64,000 bases of DNA, from the NCBI GenBank assembly GCA_959018045.1, contig CAUEJN010000002.1, forward strand, positions 1 through 64,000. Reading direction: 5' to 3'. This DNA is from an uncultured Butyricicoccus sp. Lineage in GTDB: Bacteria; Bacillota; Clostridia; Oscillospirales; Butyricicoccaceae. Made by a program: the position numbers and the translations under genes. Below the pieces are notes generated by a model that saw only the letters and a list, made by a program, of their open reading frames with translations, ran no database searches and was not told the origin of the DNA. This document shows, piece by piece, positions 29,674 to 38,002 of the stretch. The number at the start of each line of letters is the position of its first letter. Position 1 is the stretch's first letter.

Positions 29674-29701
29674 TTGACAATCTTTTTCCCAGCAGTATAA
29701 T
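29674..29701 (+). promoter_or_regulatory. Strong promoter of bcd-etfBA
   Basis: Consensus TTGACA, a 16-bp spacer and consensus TATAAT, the best promoter in the window, with a leader of about 165 nt before the ATG. Upstream, at 29600-29632, lies a palindrome-rich stretch (CAACTTGTTG, TGCAAATTTGCA). In the leader, TGTTACACAAATTTGAACAA (29830-29849) is an imperfect inverted repeat. Confidence 0.85.
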
Positions 29702-29872
29702 GATTATAGATGTGCCAAAAACGCACGTTACCAAAACCATACCGCAAGACCCGTATCTTTTCGGTCTGCCCAGCGTTCTGCACGCGCCCAAACGTTCCGG
29801 GCGGCAGGCGTGCGGCACGCAGGTGTGGACTGTTACACAAATTTGAACAATTTATTTGGGAGGTTTCATAGC

Positions 29873-31018
29873 ATGGATTTTAGGCTTACCAAAGAGCAGG
29901 AAATGATGCAGAAGCTCTGCCGCGAGTTCGCGGTTAACGAGATCGAGCCCCTCGCGGCTGAGATCGACGCAGAAGAGCGTTATCCCTGGGAGACCGTTCG
30001 CAAGCTGCAGAAGTACGGCCTGCTGGGCATTCAGTTCCCCAAGGAGCTGGGCGGCTCCGGCGGCGACAACATCTGCTACACCATCGCCATCGAGGAAGCA
30101 TCCAAGTTCTGCGGCACGACCGGCTGTATCCTGTCGTCCCACGCAACCCTCTGCTGCTGGCCGATCTTCAAGTACGGCACCCCGGAGCAGAAGGAAAAGT
30201 GGCTCCGCCCGCTGATTTCCGGCCAGAAGGTTGGCGCATTCGGTCTGACCGAACCCAATGCCGGCACCGACTCCGCTGCTCAGCAGACCATCGCTGAGAA
30301 GCAGGAAGACGGCTCCTACATCATCAACGGCTCTAAGGTCTTCATCACCGGCGCAGGCTGCGCTGATACTTACGTCATCTTCGCTATGACCGATAAGTCC
30401 AAGGGCAACAAGGGCATTTCTGCCTTCATCGTAGACAAGGACGATCCGGGCTTCTCCATCGGCAAGATCGAGCACAAGATGGGTATCCGCGGCTCCCAGA
30501 CCGGCGAGCTGATCTTCGAGGATATGCGTCTGCCGGCTGACCGTCTGCTGGGCAAGGAGAACGGCGGCTTCAAGATCGCTATGACCACCCTCGACGGCGG
30601 CCGTATCGGTATCGCTGCACAGGCACTGGGTATCGCTCAGGGCGCACTGGACAAGGCAATCGCTTACATGAAGGAGCGCGTACAGTTCGGCAAGCCGATC
30701 GCTACCAAGCAGGGTCTGCAGTGGATGGTAGCCGACATGGCAACCGAAATCGAGGCAGCTCGTCTGCTGGTTCGCCGCGCTGCATTCAACAAGGATCATG
30801 ACATCCCCTACACCAAGGAAGCCGCTATGGCAAAGCTGTATGCTGCAGAGGTTGCTATGAAGGTCACCACCCAGTGTGTTCAGATCTTCGGCGGCTACGG
30901 CTACACCCGTGAGTATCCGGTAGAGCGCATGATGCGTGATGCTAAGATCACCGAGATCTACGAGGGTACTTCTCAGGTACAGCGTATGGTCATTTCCGGC
31001 CAGGTTATCGGCAAGTAA
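29873..31018 (+). CDS. bcd: Butyryl-CoA dehydrogenase
   Basis: A 381-residue FAD acyl-CoA dehydrogenase reducing crotonyl-CoA to butyryl-CoA. Family blocks: FGLTEPNAGTDSAAQQT (FAD contact), GIRGSQTGELIF, VQIFGGYGYTREYPVERMMRD, and ITEIYEGTSQVQRM with the catalytic Glu. With EtfAB it forms the electron-bifurcating complex that also reduces ferredoxin using NADH. GGGAGG lies 11 nt upstream. First gene of bcd-etfB-etfA; the thiolase, crotonase and hydroxybutyryl-CoA dehydrogenase genes usual in this cluster are absent here. Confidence 0.97.
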   Translation: MDFRLTKEQEMMQKLCREFAVNEIEPLAAEIDAEERYPWETVRKLQKYGLLGIQFPKELGGSGGDNICYTIAIEEASKFCGTTGCILSSHATLCCWPIFKYGTPEQKEKWLRPLISGQKVGAFGLTEPNAGTDSAAQQTIAEKQEDGSYIINGSKVFITGAGCADTYVIFAMTDKSKGNKGISAFIVDKDDPGFSIGKIEHKMGIRGSQTGELIFEDMRLPADRLLGKENGGFKIAMTTLDGGRIGIAAQALGIAQGALDKAIAYMKERVQFGKPIATKQGLQWMVADMATEIEAARLLVRRAAFNKDHDIPYTKEAAMAKLYAAEVAMKVTTQCVQIFGGYGYTREYPVERMMRDAKITEIYEGTSQVQRMVISGQVIGK

Positions 31019-31042
31019 GACTTAAGGAGGATTTACTGAATT

Positions 31043-31843
31043 ATGAAAGCTATCGTTTGCGTAAAGCAGGTTCCTGATACCTCCGGTAAGGTTGCAGTTA
31101 ATCCGGACGGCACCCTAAACCGCGCCTCCATGGCGACCATCATCAACCCGGATGACAAGAATGCAGTCGAGGCTGCACTGACCCTGAAGGACAACACCGG
31201 CTGCGAAGTTGTTGTTGTTACCATGGGTCCCCCTCCGGCAGAGGGCATGCTGCGTGAGCTGCTCGCAATGGGCGCAGACCGCGGTGTACTGGTATCCGCA
31301 CGTGAGTTCGGCGGTTCCGATACCTTTGCAACTTCCCAGATTCTGGCAGCTGCAATCAAGAAGATCGGCGTAGACGCTGAGGACGTTGTATTCTGCGGCC
31401 GTCAGGCAATCGACGGTGATACCGCACAGGTAGGCTCTCAGATCGCTGAGAAGCTGAACATCCCGCAGATCTCCTACGCAGCAGACGTCAAGGTTGAGGG
31501 CAAGAAGGTAACCGTTAAGCGTATGCTGGAAGACGGCTACATGACCATCGAGACCCAGACTCCCTGCCTGCTGACCTGCATCAAGGAGCTCAACGAGCCC
31601 CGTTACATGTCTGTTGGCGGTATCTTCGACTGCTACCAGAAGCCGGTAGAAGTATACGATTACAACACCCTGAAGGATGATCCGCTGATCGAGGTAGACA
31701 CCATCGGTCTGAAGGGCTCTCCGACCAACATCTTCAAGTCCTTCACGCCTCCGCAGAAGGGCCAGGGCCGCATGCTGGAAGGCGCAGACAAGAACACTGC
31801 TGCCGAGCTGGCTGCAGAGCTGCTGAAGAAGCACATCATCTGA
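31043..31843 (+). CDS. etfB: Electron transfer flavoprotein beta subunit
   Basis: The 266-residue beta subunit, with AMP/FAD-binding blocks INPDDKNAVEAALTL, VVTMGPPPAEGMLRELLAMG and VFCGRQAIDGDTAQVG, and the recognition motif NEPRYMS. In bifurcating Etf the beta subunit carries the FAD that splits NADH electrons between crotonyl-CoA and ferredoxin. AAGGAGGA precedes it, 24 nt after the bcd stop. Confidence 0.97.
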   Translation: MKAIVCVKQVPDTSGKVAVNPDGTLNRASMATIINPDDKNAVEAALTLKDNTGCEVVVVTMGPPPAEGMLRELLAMGADRGVLVSAREFGGSDTFATSQILAAAIKKIGVDAEDVVFCGRQAIDGDTAQVGSQIAEKLNIPQISYAADVKVEGKKVTVKRMLEDGYMTIETQTPCLLTCIKELNEPRYMSVGGIFDCYQKPVEVYDYNTLKDDPLIEVDTIGLKGSPTNIFKSFTPPQKGQGRMLEGADKNTAAELAAELLKKHII

Positions 31844-31862
31844 TTGAAAGGGGATACTTACA

Positions 31863-32972
31863 ATGGCTGAATTTAACAATACCAATCTGGCTGATTTCTC
31901 CGGCGTATGGGTATTCTGCGAGCAGCGCCAGGGCGAGCTGCAGCCGACCGTGCTGGAGCTGATCTCCGAGGCACGCAAGCTGGCTGACGACATGGGCGTA
32001 GAGGTTTGCGGCCTGCTGCTGGGCGACAAGGTCGAGGGCATGGCTAAGGAGCTGGGCGCATACGGTGCTGATAAGGTATACGTTTGCGACGATCCGGCAC
32101 TGGCAACCTACACCACCGACGCATACGCAAAGGTTATCTGCGACGTCGTCATGGAGAAGAAGCCTGAGATCATGCTGATCGCAGCAACCAACATTGGCCG
32201 CGATCTGGGTCCGCGCTGCGCAGCTCGTCTGCACACCGGTCTGACCGCAGACTGCACCCATCTGGATGTCGATGTAGAGAAGTACATCGCATTCCTGAAG
32301 GAGAACTCCACTCTGCCTGAGGCACAGTATGCTTCCATCAACAAGGAAGACCGCAACCTGAAGATGACCCGTCCGGCATTCGGCGGTCACCTGATGGCAA
32401 CCATCATCTGCCCCCGTTTCCGTCCCCAGATGGCAACCGTTCGTCCGGGCGTACTGAAGAAGGGCGAGTACAACGAGGAGAAGGCAAACGCAGTAGTTGT
32501 TGAGAAGCTGCCGGTAGCAATCTCTGAGGCTGACATCAAGACCCGCGTTCTGGAAGTCGTCAAGGAGGCGAAGGAGCTGGTTGACCTGACCGGCGCTGAG
32601 GTAGTCGTATCCGTTGGCCGTGGTATTTCCAAGGACGTTGAGAAGGGCATCGAGCTGGCTAAGGAGCTGGCAGCAGAGTTCGGCGGCGTACTGGGCGGTT
32701 CCCGTGCAGCAATCGACTCCGGCTGGCTGACCGCTGACCACCAGGTTGGTCAGACTGGTAAGACCGTACATCCGAAGCTGTACATTGCTCTGGGTATCTC
32801 GGGCGCAATCCAGCACAAGGCTGGTATGCAGGATTCCGAGTGCATCGTAGCGGTGAACAAGAACGACACCGCTCCGATCTTTGACGTAGCTGATTACGGT
32901 ATCTGCGGCGACCTGTTCAAGGTAGTTCCGCTGATGATCGAGGCAATCCGCGCTGCAAAGGCTGGCAAGTAA
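31863..32972 (+). CDS. etfA: Electron transfer flavoprotein alpha subunit
   Basis: The 369-residue alpha subunit. The C-terminal FAD-binding domain has VVSVGRGISK, GGVLGGSRAAIDSGW, QVGQTGKTVHPKLYIALGIS and NKNDTAPIFDVADYGICGDL. Longer than proteobacterial EtfA (about 310) because of an extended N-terminal part, as in Bcd-linked clostridial proteins. AAAGGGG starts 15 nt before the ATG, 19 nt after etfB. Last gene of the operon. Confidence 0.97.
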   Translation: MAEFNNTNLADFSGVWVFCEQRQGELQPTVLELISEARKLADDMGVEVCGLLLGDKVEGMAKELGAYGADKVYVCDDPALATYTTDAYAKVICDVVMEKKPEIMLIAATNIGRDLGPRCAARLHTGLTADCTHLDVDVEKYIAFLKENSTLPEAQYASINKEDRNLKMTRPAFGGHLMATIICPRFRPQMATVRPGVLKKGEYNEEKANAVVVEKLPVAISEADIKTRVLEVVKEAKELVDLTGAEVVVSVGRGISKDVEKGIELAKELAAEFGGVLGGSRAAIDSGWLTADHQVGQTGKTVHPKLYIALGISGAIQHKAGMQDSECIVAVNKNDTAPIFDVADYGICGDLFKVVPLMIEAIRAAKAGK

Positions 32973-32983
32973 GATTGAATCGA

Positions 32984-33017
32984 AAATCCCCGAGGAGAAA
33001 TCCCCGGGGATTTTTTT
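32984..33017 (+). terminator. etfA terminator
   Basis: AATCCCCG/CGGGGATT stem followed by TTTTTTT. Confidence 0.9.
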
Positions 33018-33027
33018 GTAACGGAAA

Positions 33028-33407
33028 GCACCGCACCCCTAATTGAAGTTTGGATCAAACCTTTTCAAAGGTTTGCGGGTTCTCAGGGCAGAGCCCTGAG
33101 TCGGACTCCGCAGAGTCCGAAACTCCCCTTTTGAAACCCGGTGTCCGCCCCGGGTTTCAATCAAAACAAGCCAAAGAGGAAAGACCGTCCCTTCGGACGG
33201 TCTTTCCCATGAGCGCACTTTGTGCGCGAAGTATTGCGCGTCTACGGACGCGCTTTTTTATTATTTTTTAGTTGATTTTCCCTCGCGGGAGATCGGGAAA
33301 ATCAAAAGGGGATTTCGCCCGTTGCGACGGGCGACTCAGGGCTCTGCCCTGAGAACCCGCAGCCTTTCGAGAAAGGCTGGCGAAAGCTTCAGTGATTGGT
33401 GCGGTGC
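33028..33407. repeat. Stem-loop mosaic array, copy 9
   Basis: Between convergent etfA and tepA. It is the clearest head-to-head arrangement: it starts GCACCGCACCCCTAATTGAAG and ends CTTCAGTGATTGGTGCGGTGC, so each gene stop faces the same terminal motif. In between: AAACCTTTTCAAAGGTTT, CTCAGGGCAGAGCCCTGAG, CGGACTCCGCAGAGTCCG, TTGAAACCCGG...CCGGGTTTCAA, a GACCGTCC/GGACGGTC hairpin, GCGCACTTTGTGCGC, TTGATTTTCCC...GGGAAAATCA, CGCCCGTTGCGACGGGCG (33316-33333). Confidence 0.88.
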
Positions 33408-33412
33408 TTGAG

Positions 33413-34120
33413 TTAACCTCCATGTCTCACTCCACACACCGGGCACAGTGGTCGTCTCGCGTCGATCATCTGATGCAAGGCATCGAGTGCATCCGACAGA
33501 CTACCCACCTGATCGATGAGACCACACGCGACGGCCTCCTCCCCTGACACGATGGTACCGGTATCCGCGGACAATTCCGCCGTCTCCATCATCATTCTGG
33601 TGAATTCCTTGGCCGAGACGTGACTGTGTGCGGTGATAAACCCGACAATCCGCTCCTGAATCTTCTGAAAATAGGTGTAAGTCTGGGGTGAAGCGATAAC
33701 CGTACCACTCATGCGTACGGGATGGATGGTCATAGCAGCCGAGGGTGCGATAAACGAGCGTTTGGCCGCGACGGCGAGGGGTACGCCGATGGAGTGGCCG
33801 CCGCCGAGGACGAGGGAAACAGTAGGCTTTCGCATCCCCGCGATCAGTTCAGCAATGGCGAGGCCGGCTTCCACATCGCCGCCCACCGTATTGAGCAGTA
33901 CGAGCAGGCCGTCGATCTCGTCGGACTCCTCAACCGCGGTAATTTGAGGGATAATGTGTTCGTATTTGGTGGTTTTGGTCTGCTGGGGCGCTTCCATGTG
34001 GCCTTCGATTTGGCCAACGATGGTGATGGAGTGGATGACACCGCGGCGGGTGTGCGAGGTGACCGAGCCGGTCTGGGCGATGTTATCCACAGGTGTGGAC
34101 GATTGGGCTTCCTGATCCAT
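33413..34120 (-). CDS. tepA: TepA-like ClpP-family serine protease
   Basis: A 235-residue cytoplasmic protease of the ClpP/crotonase fold, TepA (YmfB) subgroup. In Bacillus subtilis it degrades small proteins, including spore SASPs in some reports, and was first linked to protein translocation. The catalytic Ser lies in LGGGHSIGVPLAVAAKRSFI and the His in MTIHPVRMSG; the Asp is expected near SADTGTIVSGEEA. The C terminus adds a CPVC pair. Start behind AAGGAGG. The first codons carry a DnaA box (34083-34091). Confidence 0.88.
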   Translation of the reverse strand: MDQEAQSSTPVDNIAQTGSVTSHTRRGVIHSITIVGQIEGHMEAPQQTKTTKYEHIIPQITAVEESDEIDGLLVLLNTVGGDVEAGLAIAELIAGMRKPTVSLVLGGGHSIGVPLAVAAKRSFIAPSAAMTIHPVRMSGTVIASPQTYTYFQKIQERIVGFITAHSHVSAKEFTRMMMETAELSADTGTIVSGEEAVACGLIDQVGSLSDALDALHQMIDARRPLCPVCGVRHGG

Positions 34121-34275
34121 AGCGAAAAAAACCTCCTTGCAAGTAGTGGCGAAAACTGGGATGCAGGCGGCGCGCCGCCGGGCATCATTTGATATTGTGC
34201 GCGGAAATGGACGATTTTACGCTCTGTATACCTGTTTTTTTGTGATTTTGTACGTTTGTTCGCATTAACTTAGAG

Positions 34276-34569
34276 TTATCAACAATGTCCACAAAGTTAT
34301 CCACAGAGAAGATGTGTATTGTGGAAAAAATAGGTTATACCATAAGTAATGAAAAAAGGGTCAATTTCCGTGGAAAAAAGGCGATGATAACGTCGAGTTA
34401 TCAACAATGTCCACAGAGTTATCCACAAACGGGGAGGGACAGAAAGCGGCAGGAAACTATACGAAAGGTAATGAATCGGGAACAGAAGCGGGAAAAACAG
34501 AGCGTTCGACAGAAAGCCTCAACCGAAAGTTATCAACAATGTCCACAGGTTTATCCACAGTTATCCACA
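34276..34569 (+). promoter_or_regulatory. Threefold DnaA-box cluster
   Basis: Three copies of a 30-bp unit, TTATCAACA-ATGTCCACA-N3-TTATCCACA, start at 34276, 34398 and 34530; the third has an extra TTATCCACA (34561-34569). All ten 9-mers read in one orientation, with identical internal spacing. A further TTATCCACA lies at 34083. AT-rich stretches lie before the cluster and between units (34201-34270, 34310-34390). TTATCCACA is the consensus DnaA box. Neither dnaA nor dnaN is near, so a regulatory or titrating role is more likely than oriC. Confidence 0.8.
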
Positions 34570-34745
34570 GACCGATGCAGCCTTTCGTAACAAAAAATTT
34601 GCAAAAACTTTCGGATTTCGTAGATTCTGCTGAACAACTATGATATAGTTATATTTATAAAAAGAACGCCCGACGCCATCGGGGAATGTATCCAAATAGG
34701 GATGCGTCTATGCATCAGAAAAATACAGGGAATGGAGAATAAGAT

Positions 34746-35966
34746 ATGCCTATGGTGGAAGTCCGCATGCTGGGACGTTTCGAAATCTATGTGGACGATC
34801 AGCTGGTCAGCGGTCAGATTGGCCGATCGAAAAAGCTAAAACATCTGGCCGAATACCTGATCCTCAACCACGACCGCGCCGTGCCGAATGACGAGATTAT
34901 TGAGGCGCTGTGGCCGGGACAGGAGAGCAAGAATCCGCGCAATGCGCTGAAGATTCTGGTGCATCGTCTGCGCATGACGCTTGCAGCAGGCGGCGCGCCG
35001 GAAGACATGGAGTTCATCATTGCCCGTCAGCGTTCGTGCCGCTGGAATCCGGCGCTGGACTGCATTTATGACTTCGAGCACTTCGAGGCACTGTGCACGG
35101 CAGGCCTGTCCGGCCGCGCGAGTGAGGAGACCGCACGCGTGCGTCTGCTGGACGCGTGCAAGCGCTATCGCGGACGATTTTTGGCGGATGCAGCCGGAGA
35201 GCTGTGGGCATCCGGCCCCGAAATCCGCATGCACACCTATTACCTGCGCGCGGTGCATCGCCTGATCGAGATTCTGCGCGGCCGCGGACAGTTCGACCAG
35301 ATCATCGAGCTGTGCCGGGACGCCCTGGAGATCGACCAGATGGACGAGTCCATCAACCGCGAGCTGATTTTTGCACTGGCTGAGAGCGGCCGCAATCAGG
35401 AGGCCATCCAGCATTATAACCAGATTACCGAGCTTTACTACAACCAGCTCGGCGTGCAGCCGTCCGAGGAACTGCGCGGCCTGTACCACCGTATCGCAGC
35501 GGTGGAACGCAAAGTGGGTGCGGATATCGACTCGATCTGCGCCGATCTGCGCGAGAGCGATACCCAGCCGGGTGCATTTGTGTGCCCGTATGAGATTTTC
35601 AAGGATATTTACCGCTTGGAAGCGCGCAGCCTGGCACGTTACGGCGGCAGAGCGTTCATCGGTCTGCTGACCGTCACCGATAACCGCGTTTGCCAGCCGG
35701 AAAGCCGTGTGCTGGCTAAGGTTATGGAACGCCTGATCGAGAGCGCACGCATGAGCCTGCGCCGCGGCGATATGATCGCCAGATATAGCCCGGCTCAGAT
35801 CGTGGTTATGCTGCCTACGGTCACGTATGAAATGGGCCAGATGGTGTGCGAACGCCTGACCCGTAACTTTAAGCGTGAAAATCCGGCGATGAACGTCGCA
35901 ATCTCGTATAATTTGAGACCGATGGAACCGCCTCGCGCAAGTGATAAAGAAGAATATCACATGTAA
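34746..35966 (+). CDS. SARP/BTAD regulator with degenerate GGDEF-like tail
   Basis: A 406-residue protein. Residues 1-95 form an OmpR-like winged helix of the SARP type (LKHLAEYLILNHDRAVPNDE, NALKILVHRLR). Residues about 100-250 are the helical bacterial transcriptional activator domain (BTAD; TPR-like). The C-terminal 140 residues resemble a GGDEF domain in which the signature loop is replaced: RRGDMIARYSPAQIVVMLP stands where RxGGDEFxxxLP is expected. Cyclase activity is therefore unlikely; nucleotide sensing is possible. Ribosome site GGAG lies 9 nt before the ATG. TTCGTA-16-TATGAT (34617-34644) is a possible promoter, just after the DnaA boxes. Confidence 0.82.
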   Translation: MPMVEVRMLGRFEIYVDDQLVSGQIGRSKKLKHLAEYLILNHDRAVPNDEIIEALWPGQESKNPRNALKILVHRLRMTLAAGGAPEDMEFIIARQRSCRWNPALDCIYDFEHFEALCTAGLSGRASEETARVRLLDACKRYRGRFLADAAGELWASGPEIRMHTYYLRAVHRLIEILRGRGQFDQIIELCRDALEIDQMDESINRELIFALAESGRNQEAIQHYNQITELYYNQLGVQPSEELRGLYHRIAAVERKVGADIDSICADLRESDTQPGAFVCPYEIFKDIYRLEARSLARYGGRAFIGLLTVTDNRVCQPESRVLAKVMERLIESARMSLRRGDMIARYSPAQIVVMLPTVTYEMGQMVCERLTRNFKRENPAMNVAISYNLRPMEPPRASDKEEYHM

Positions 35967-35973
35967 GATTACC

Positions 35974-36292
35974 CACCGCATCAATCCCGCCCGCAGGCGA
36001 AATAAAGCTTTCGCCAGCCTTTCTCGAAAGGCTGCGGGTTCTCAGGGCAGAGCCCTGAGTCGGACTCCGCAGAGTCCGAAATCCCCTTTTGAAACCCGGT
36101 GTCCGACCCGGGTTTCAACAAAAAATAAAAAAGAAGCGCGTCCGCAGACGCGCAACTCCCCTTGATTCCCGGTGTCCGACCCGGGAATCAACCAAACTAA
36201 AAACATAAGCGCGACCCGCAGGTCGCGCAATCCCCTGCGCGTCAAACGCGCTCATAGAAAACCGTTCCCGCAAGGGGACGGTTTTCTCCTTT
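35974..36292. repeat. Stem-loop mosaic array, copy 10
   Basis: Downstream of the BTAD gene. Modules: CACCGC, CCCGCCCGCAGGCG, AGCCTTTCTCGAAAGGCT, CTCAGGGCAGAGCCCTGAG, CGGACTCCGCAGAGTCCG, two successive TTGA...TCAA stems (GAAACCCGG and GATTCCCGG types), GCGCGTCCGCAGACGCGC, GCGCGACCCGCAGGTCGCGC, and a final AAACCGT...ACGGTTT hairpin with TTTT. A pyrimidine-rich tract of about 120 nt (36293-36420) follows with no recognisable element. Confidence 0.85.
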
Positions 36293-36469
36293 TCTCCCCT
36301 TTCCCGCTCTCCTCCCTCACCCTAACCCGCTCCCAATCCGAAACCCCTTTTCCACTCTCCACCCCCCACTTTTTCATCCTCCCCTTCCACCCCAAATCAT
36401 AACATTTCATACCCTTTATCCCTTTATTTCTTTATCACATCATCGTTAAAGCAACTTCAAGCTTATCCC

Positions 36470-36498
36470 TTGAATGATGCAATAAGCTGTGCTAGAAT
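36470..36498 (+). promoter_or_regulatory. Promoter of the first NSS symporter
   Basis: TTGAAT, a 17-bp spacer and TAGAAT, about 40 bp before the ATG. Confidence 0.6.
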
Positions 36499-36539
36499 AG
36501 AGCCACGCGGTGTGATTTCCGCAGAAGGGATAACAAACA

Positions 36540-37916
36540 ATGAAAGAAAGAGAAAAGTTTAGTTCCAGACTGGGTTTCATCCTGATCTCTGCCGGATGTG
36601 CCATTGGCCTGGGCAACGTTTGGCGCTTTCCGTACATCACCGGCCAGTATGGTGGTGCAGCCTTCGTGCTCATCTACCTGCTGTTCCTGCTGATTCTCGG
36701 ACTACCCATCATGGTTATGGAGTTCTCGGTCGGCCGAGCAAGTCAGCTCTCCGCCGCCCGCTCGTTCCATGAGCTCGAACCCAAGGGCAGTAAATGGCAC
36801 CTGTACAGCTACGGCGCGATGCTCGGCAACTACCTGCTCATGGCGTTTTATACCACCGTCGGCGGCTGGCTGATCGCCTATGTCTATAAGATGGTCAAGG
36901 GCGAGTTCGTCAACGTCGATCCGGGCTATATCACCGGCTCGTTCAGTACCATGCTGCAAAGCCCGGGCTATATGACCATCTGCATGGCAATCGTCGTCCT
37001 GGCTTGCTTCGCGGTCTGCTCGTTCGGCCTGCGCGGCGGTGTCGAGAAGATCAATAAAATGCTCATGCTCGGCCTGCTCGCTATCATTATCGTGCTGGTG
37101 TTCCGCTCGGTCACCCTGGACGGCGCAGCCGCTGGCTTGGAATTCTATTTGAAGCCCGATTTCTCCAAGCTGTACGAGGCAAAGGGCGGCCTGTTCGAGT
37201 CCATCTTTGCCGCGATGGGTCAGGCATTCTTCACCCTGTCGCTTGGCATCGGCGCACTGGCAATTTTCGGCTCGTATATTGACAAGCAGCGCTCGCTGAC
37301 CGGAGAAGCAATCTCCATCACTATTCTGGATACCTTTGTTGCACTGATGGCGGGCATGATTATCTTCCCGGCCTGCTCGGCCTTCGGCATCCAGGCAGAC
37401 TCCGGCCCGAACCTGCTGTTCATCACCCTGCCCAATATCTTCAACAAGATGGCAGGCGGACGCATCTGGGGCACGCTGTTCTTCATGTTCATGGCAGCGG
37501 CTGCCTTCACGACCATCATCGCTGTATTCGAGAACATCATCTCGTTTGCGATTGACCTGTGGGGCTGGAGCCGTAAGAAGGCAATCATCTTCAATCTGTT
37601 CTTTGTCCTGATCATCTCCATGCCGTGTATTCTGGGCTTCAATCTGTGGAGCGGATTCCAGGTACCGCACGTGGGCAACATTCAGGATCTGGAGGACTTC
37701 ATTGTCTCGAATAACCTGCTGCCGCTGGGTTCTGTGGTCTATCTGCTGTTCTGCACCTCGCGTTACGGCTGGGGCTGGAAGAACTTCATCGAGGAGGCAG
37801 ACACGGGCAACGGCCTGAAGTTCCCGCACAAGCTGCGGTTCTACTTCACCTGGATTCTGCCGCTGATCGTGCTGTTTATCTTCGTGATGGGCTACATCCA
37901 GAAGTTCGGCGTATAA
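36540..37916 (+). CDS. NSS-family sodium:amino-acid symporter, copy 1
   Basis: A 458-residue neurotransmitter:sodium symporter (SNF family, LeuT fold) with about 11 helices. TM1 carries the substrate/sodium-site signature SAGCAIGLGNVWRFPYITGQ; TM6 region is FFTLSLGIGALAIFGSY. Bacterial members import amino acids such as tryptophan, tyrosine or alanine with sodium; substrate not predictable. Ribosome site AGAAGGGA. An 86-bp gap separates it from a paralogue, which probably forms one unit. Confidence 0.95.
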   Translation: MKEREKFSSRLGFILISAGCAIGLGNVWRFPYITGQYGGAAFVLIYLLFLLILGLPIMVMEFSVGRASQLSAARSFHELEPKGSKWHLYSYGAMLGNYLLMAFYTTVGGWLIAYVYKMVKGEFVNVDPGYITGSFSTMLQSPGYMTICMAIVVLACFAVCSFGLRGGVEKINKMLMLGLLAIIIVLVFRSVTLDGAAAGLEFYLKPDFSKLYEAKGGLFESIFAAMGQAFFTLSLGIGALAIFGSYIDKQRSLTGEAISITILDTFVALMAGMIIFPACSAFGIQADSGPNLLFITLPNIFNKMAGGRIWGTLFFMFMAAAAFTTIIAVFENIISFAIDLWGWSRKKAIIFNLFFVLIISMPCILGFNLWSGFQVPHVGNIQDLEDFIVSNNLLPLGSVVYLLFCTSRYGWGWKNFIEEADTGNGLKFPHKLRFYFTWILPLIVLFIFVMGYIQKFGV

Positions 37917-38002
37917 TCGAGCACATCAAGCGTTACATTGAACTTGAACATACGCAGGAGTGTGTTCCCTGCGGATGTTTTGTATACTGAGAGGAAAAAA
38001 CT

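Noticed and set aside
29830..29849. Rex operator before bcd
   Set aside because: Half-sites and spacing deviate too much from TTGTTAA-N4-TTAACAA; kept only as an inverted repeat to test.
33028..33407. CRISPR array in the repeat-rich gaps
   Set aside because: Modules differ in length and sequence, have no regular repeat-spacer period, and no cas gene is in the window.
34201..34570. Chromosomal replication origin
   Set aside because: DnaA boxes and AT-rich DNA are present, but dnaA, dnaN, recF and rpmH are absent, and clostridial oriC normally lies at dnaA. A regulatory or titration site is the more careful call.
34285..34590. 101-codon frame starting in the DnaA-box region
   Set aside because: The ATG is part of ATGTCCACA and the peptide merely translates the repeats (SYQQCPQ, LST). 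No ribosome site.
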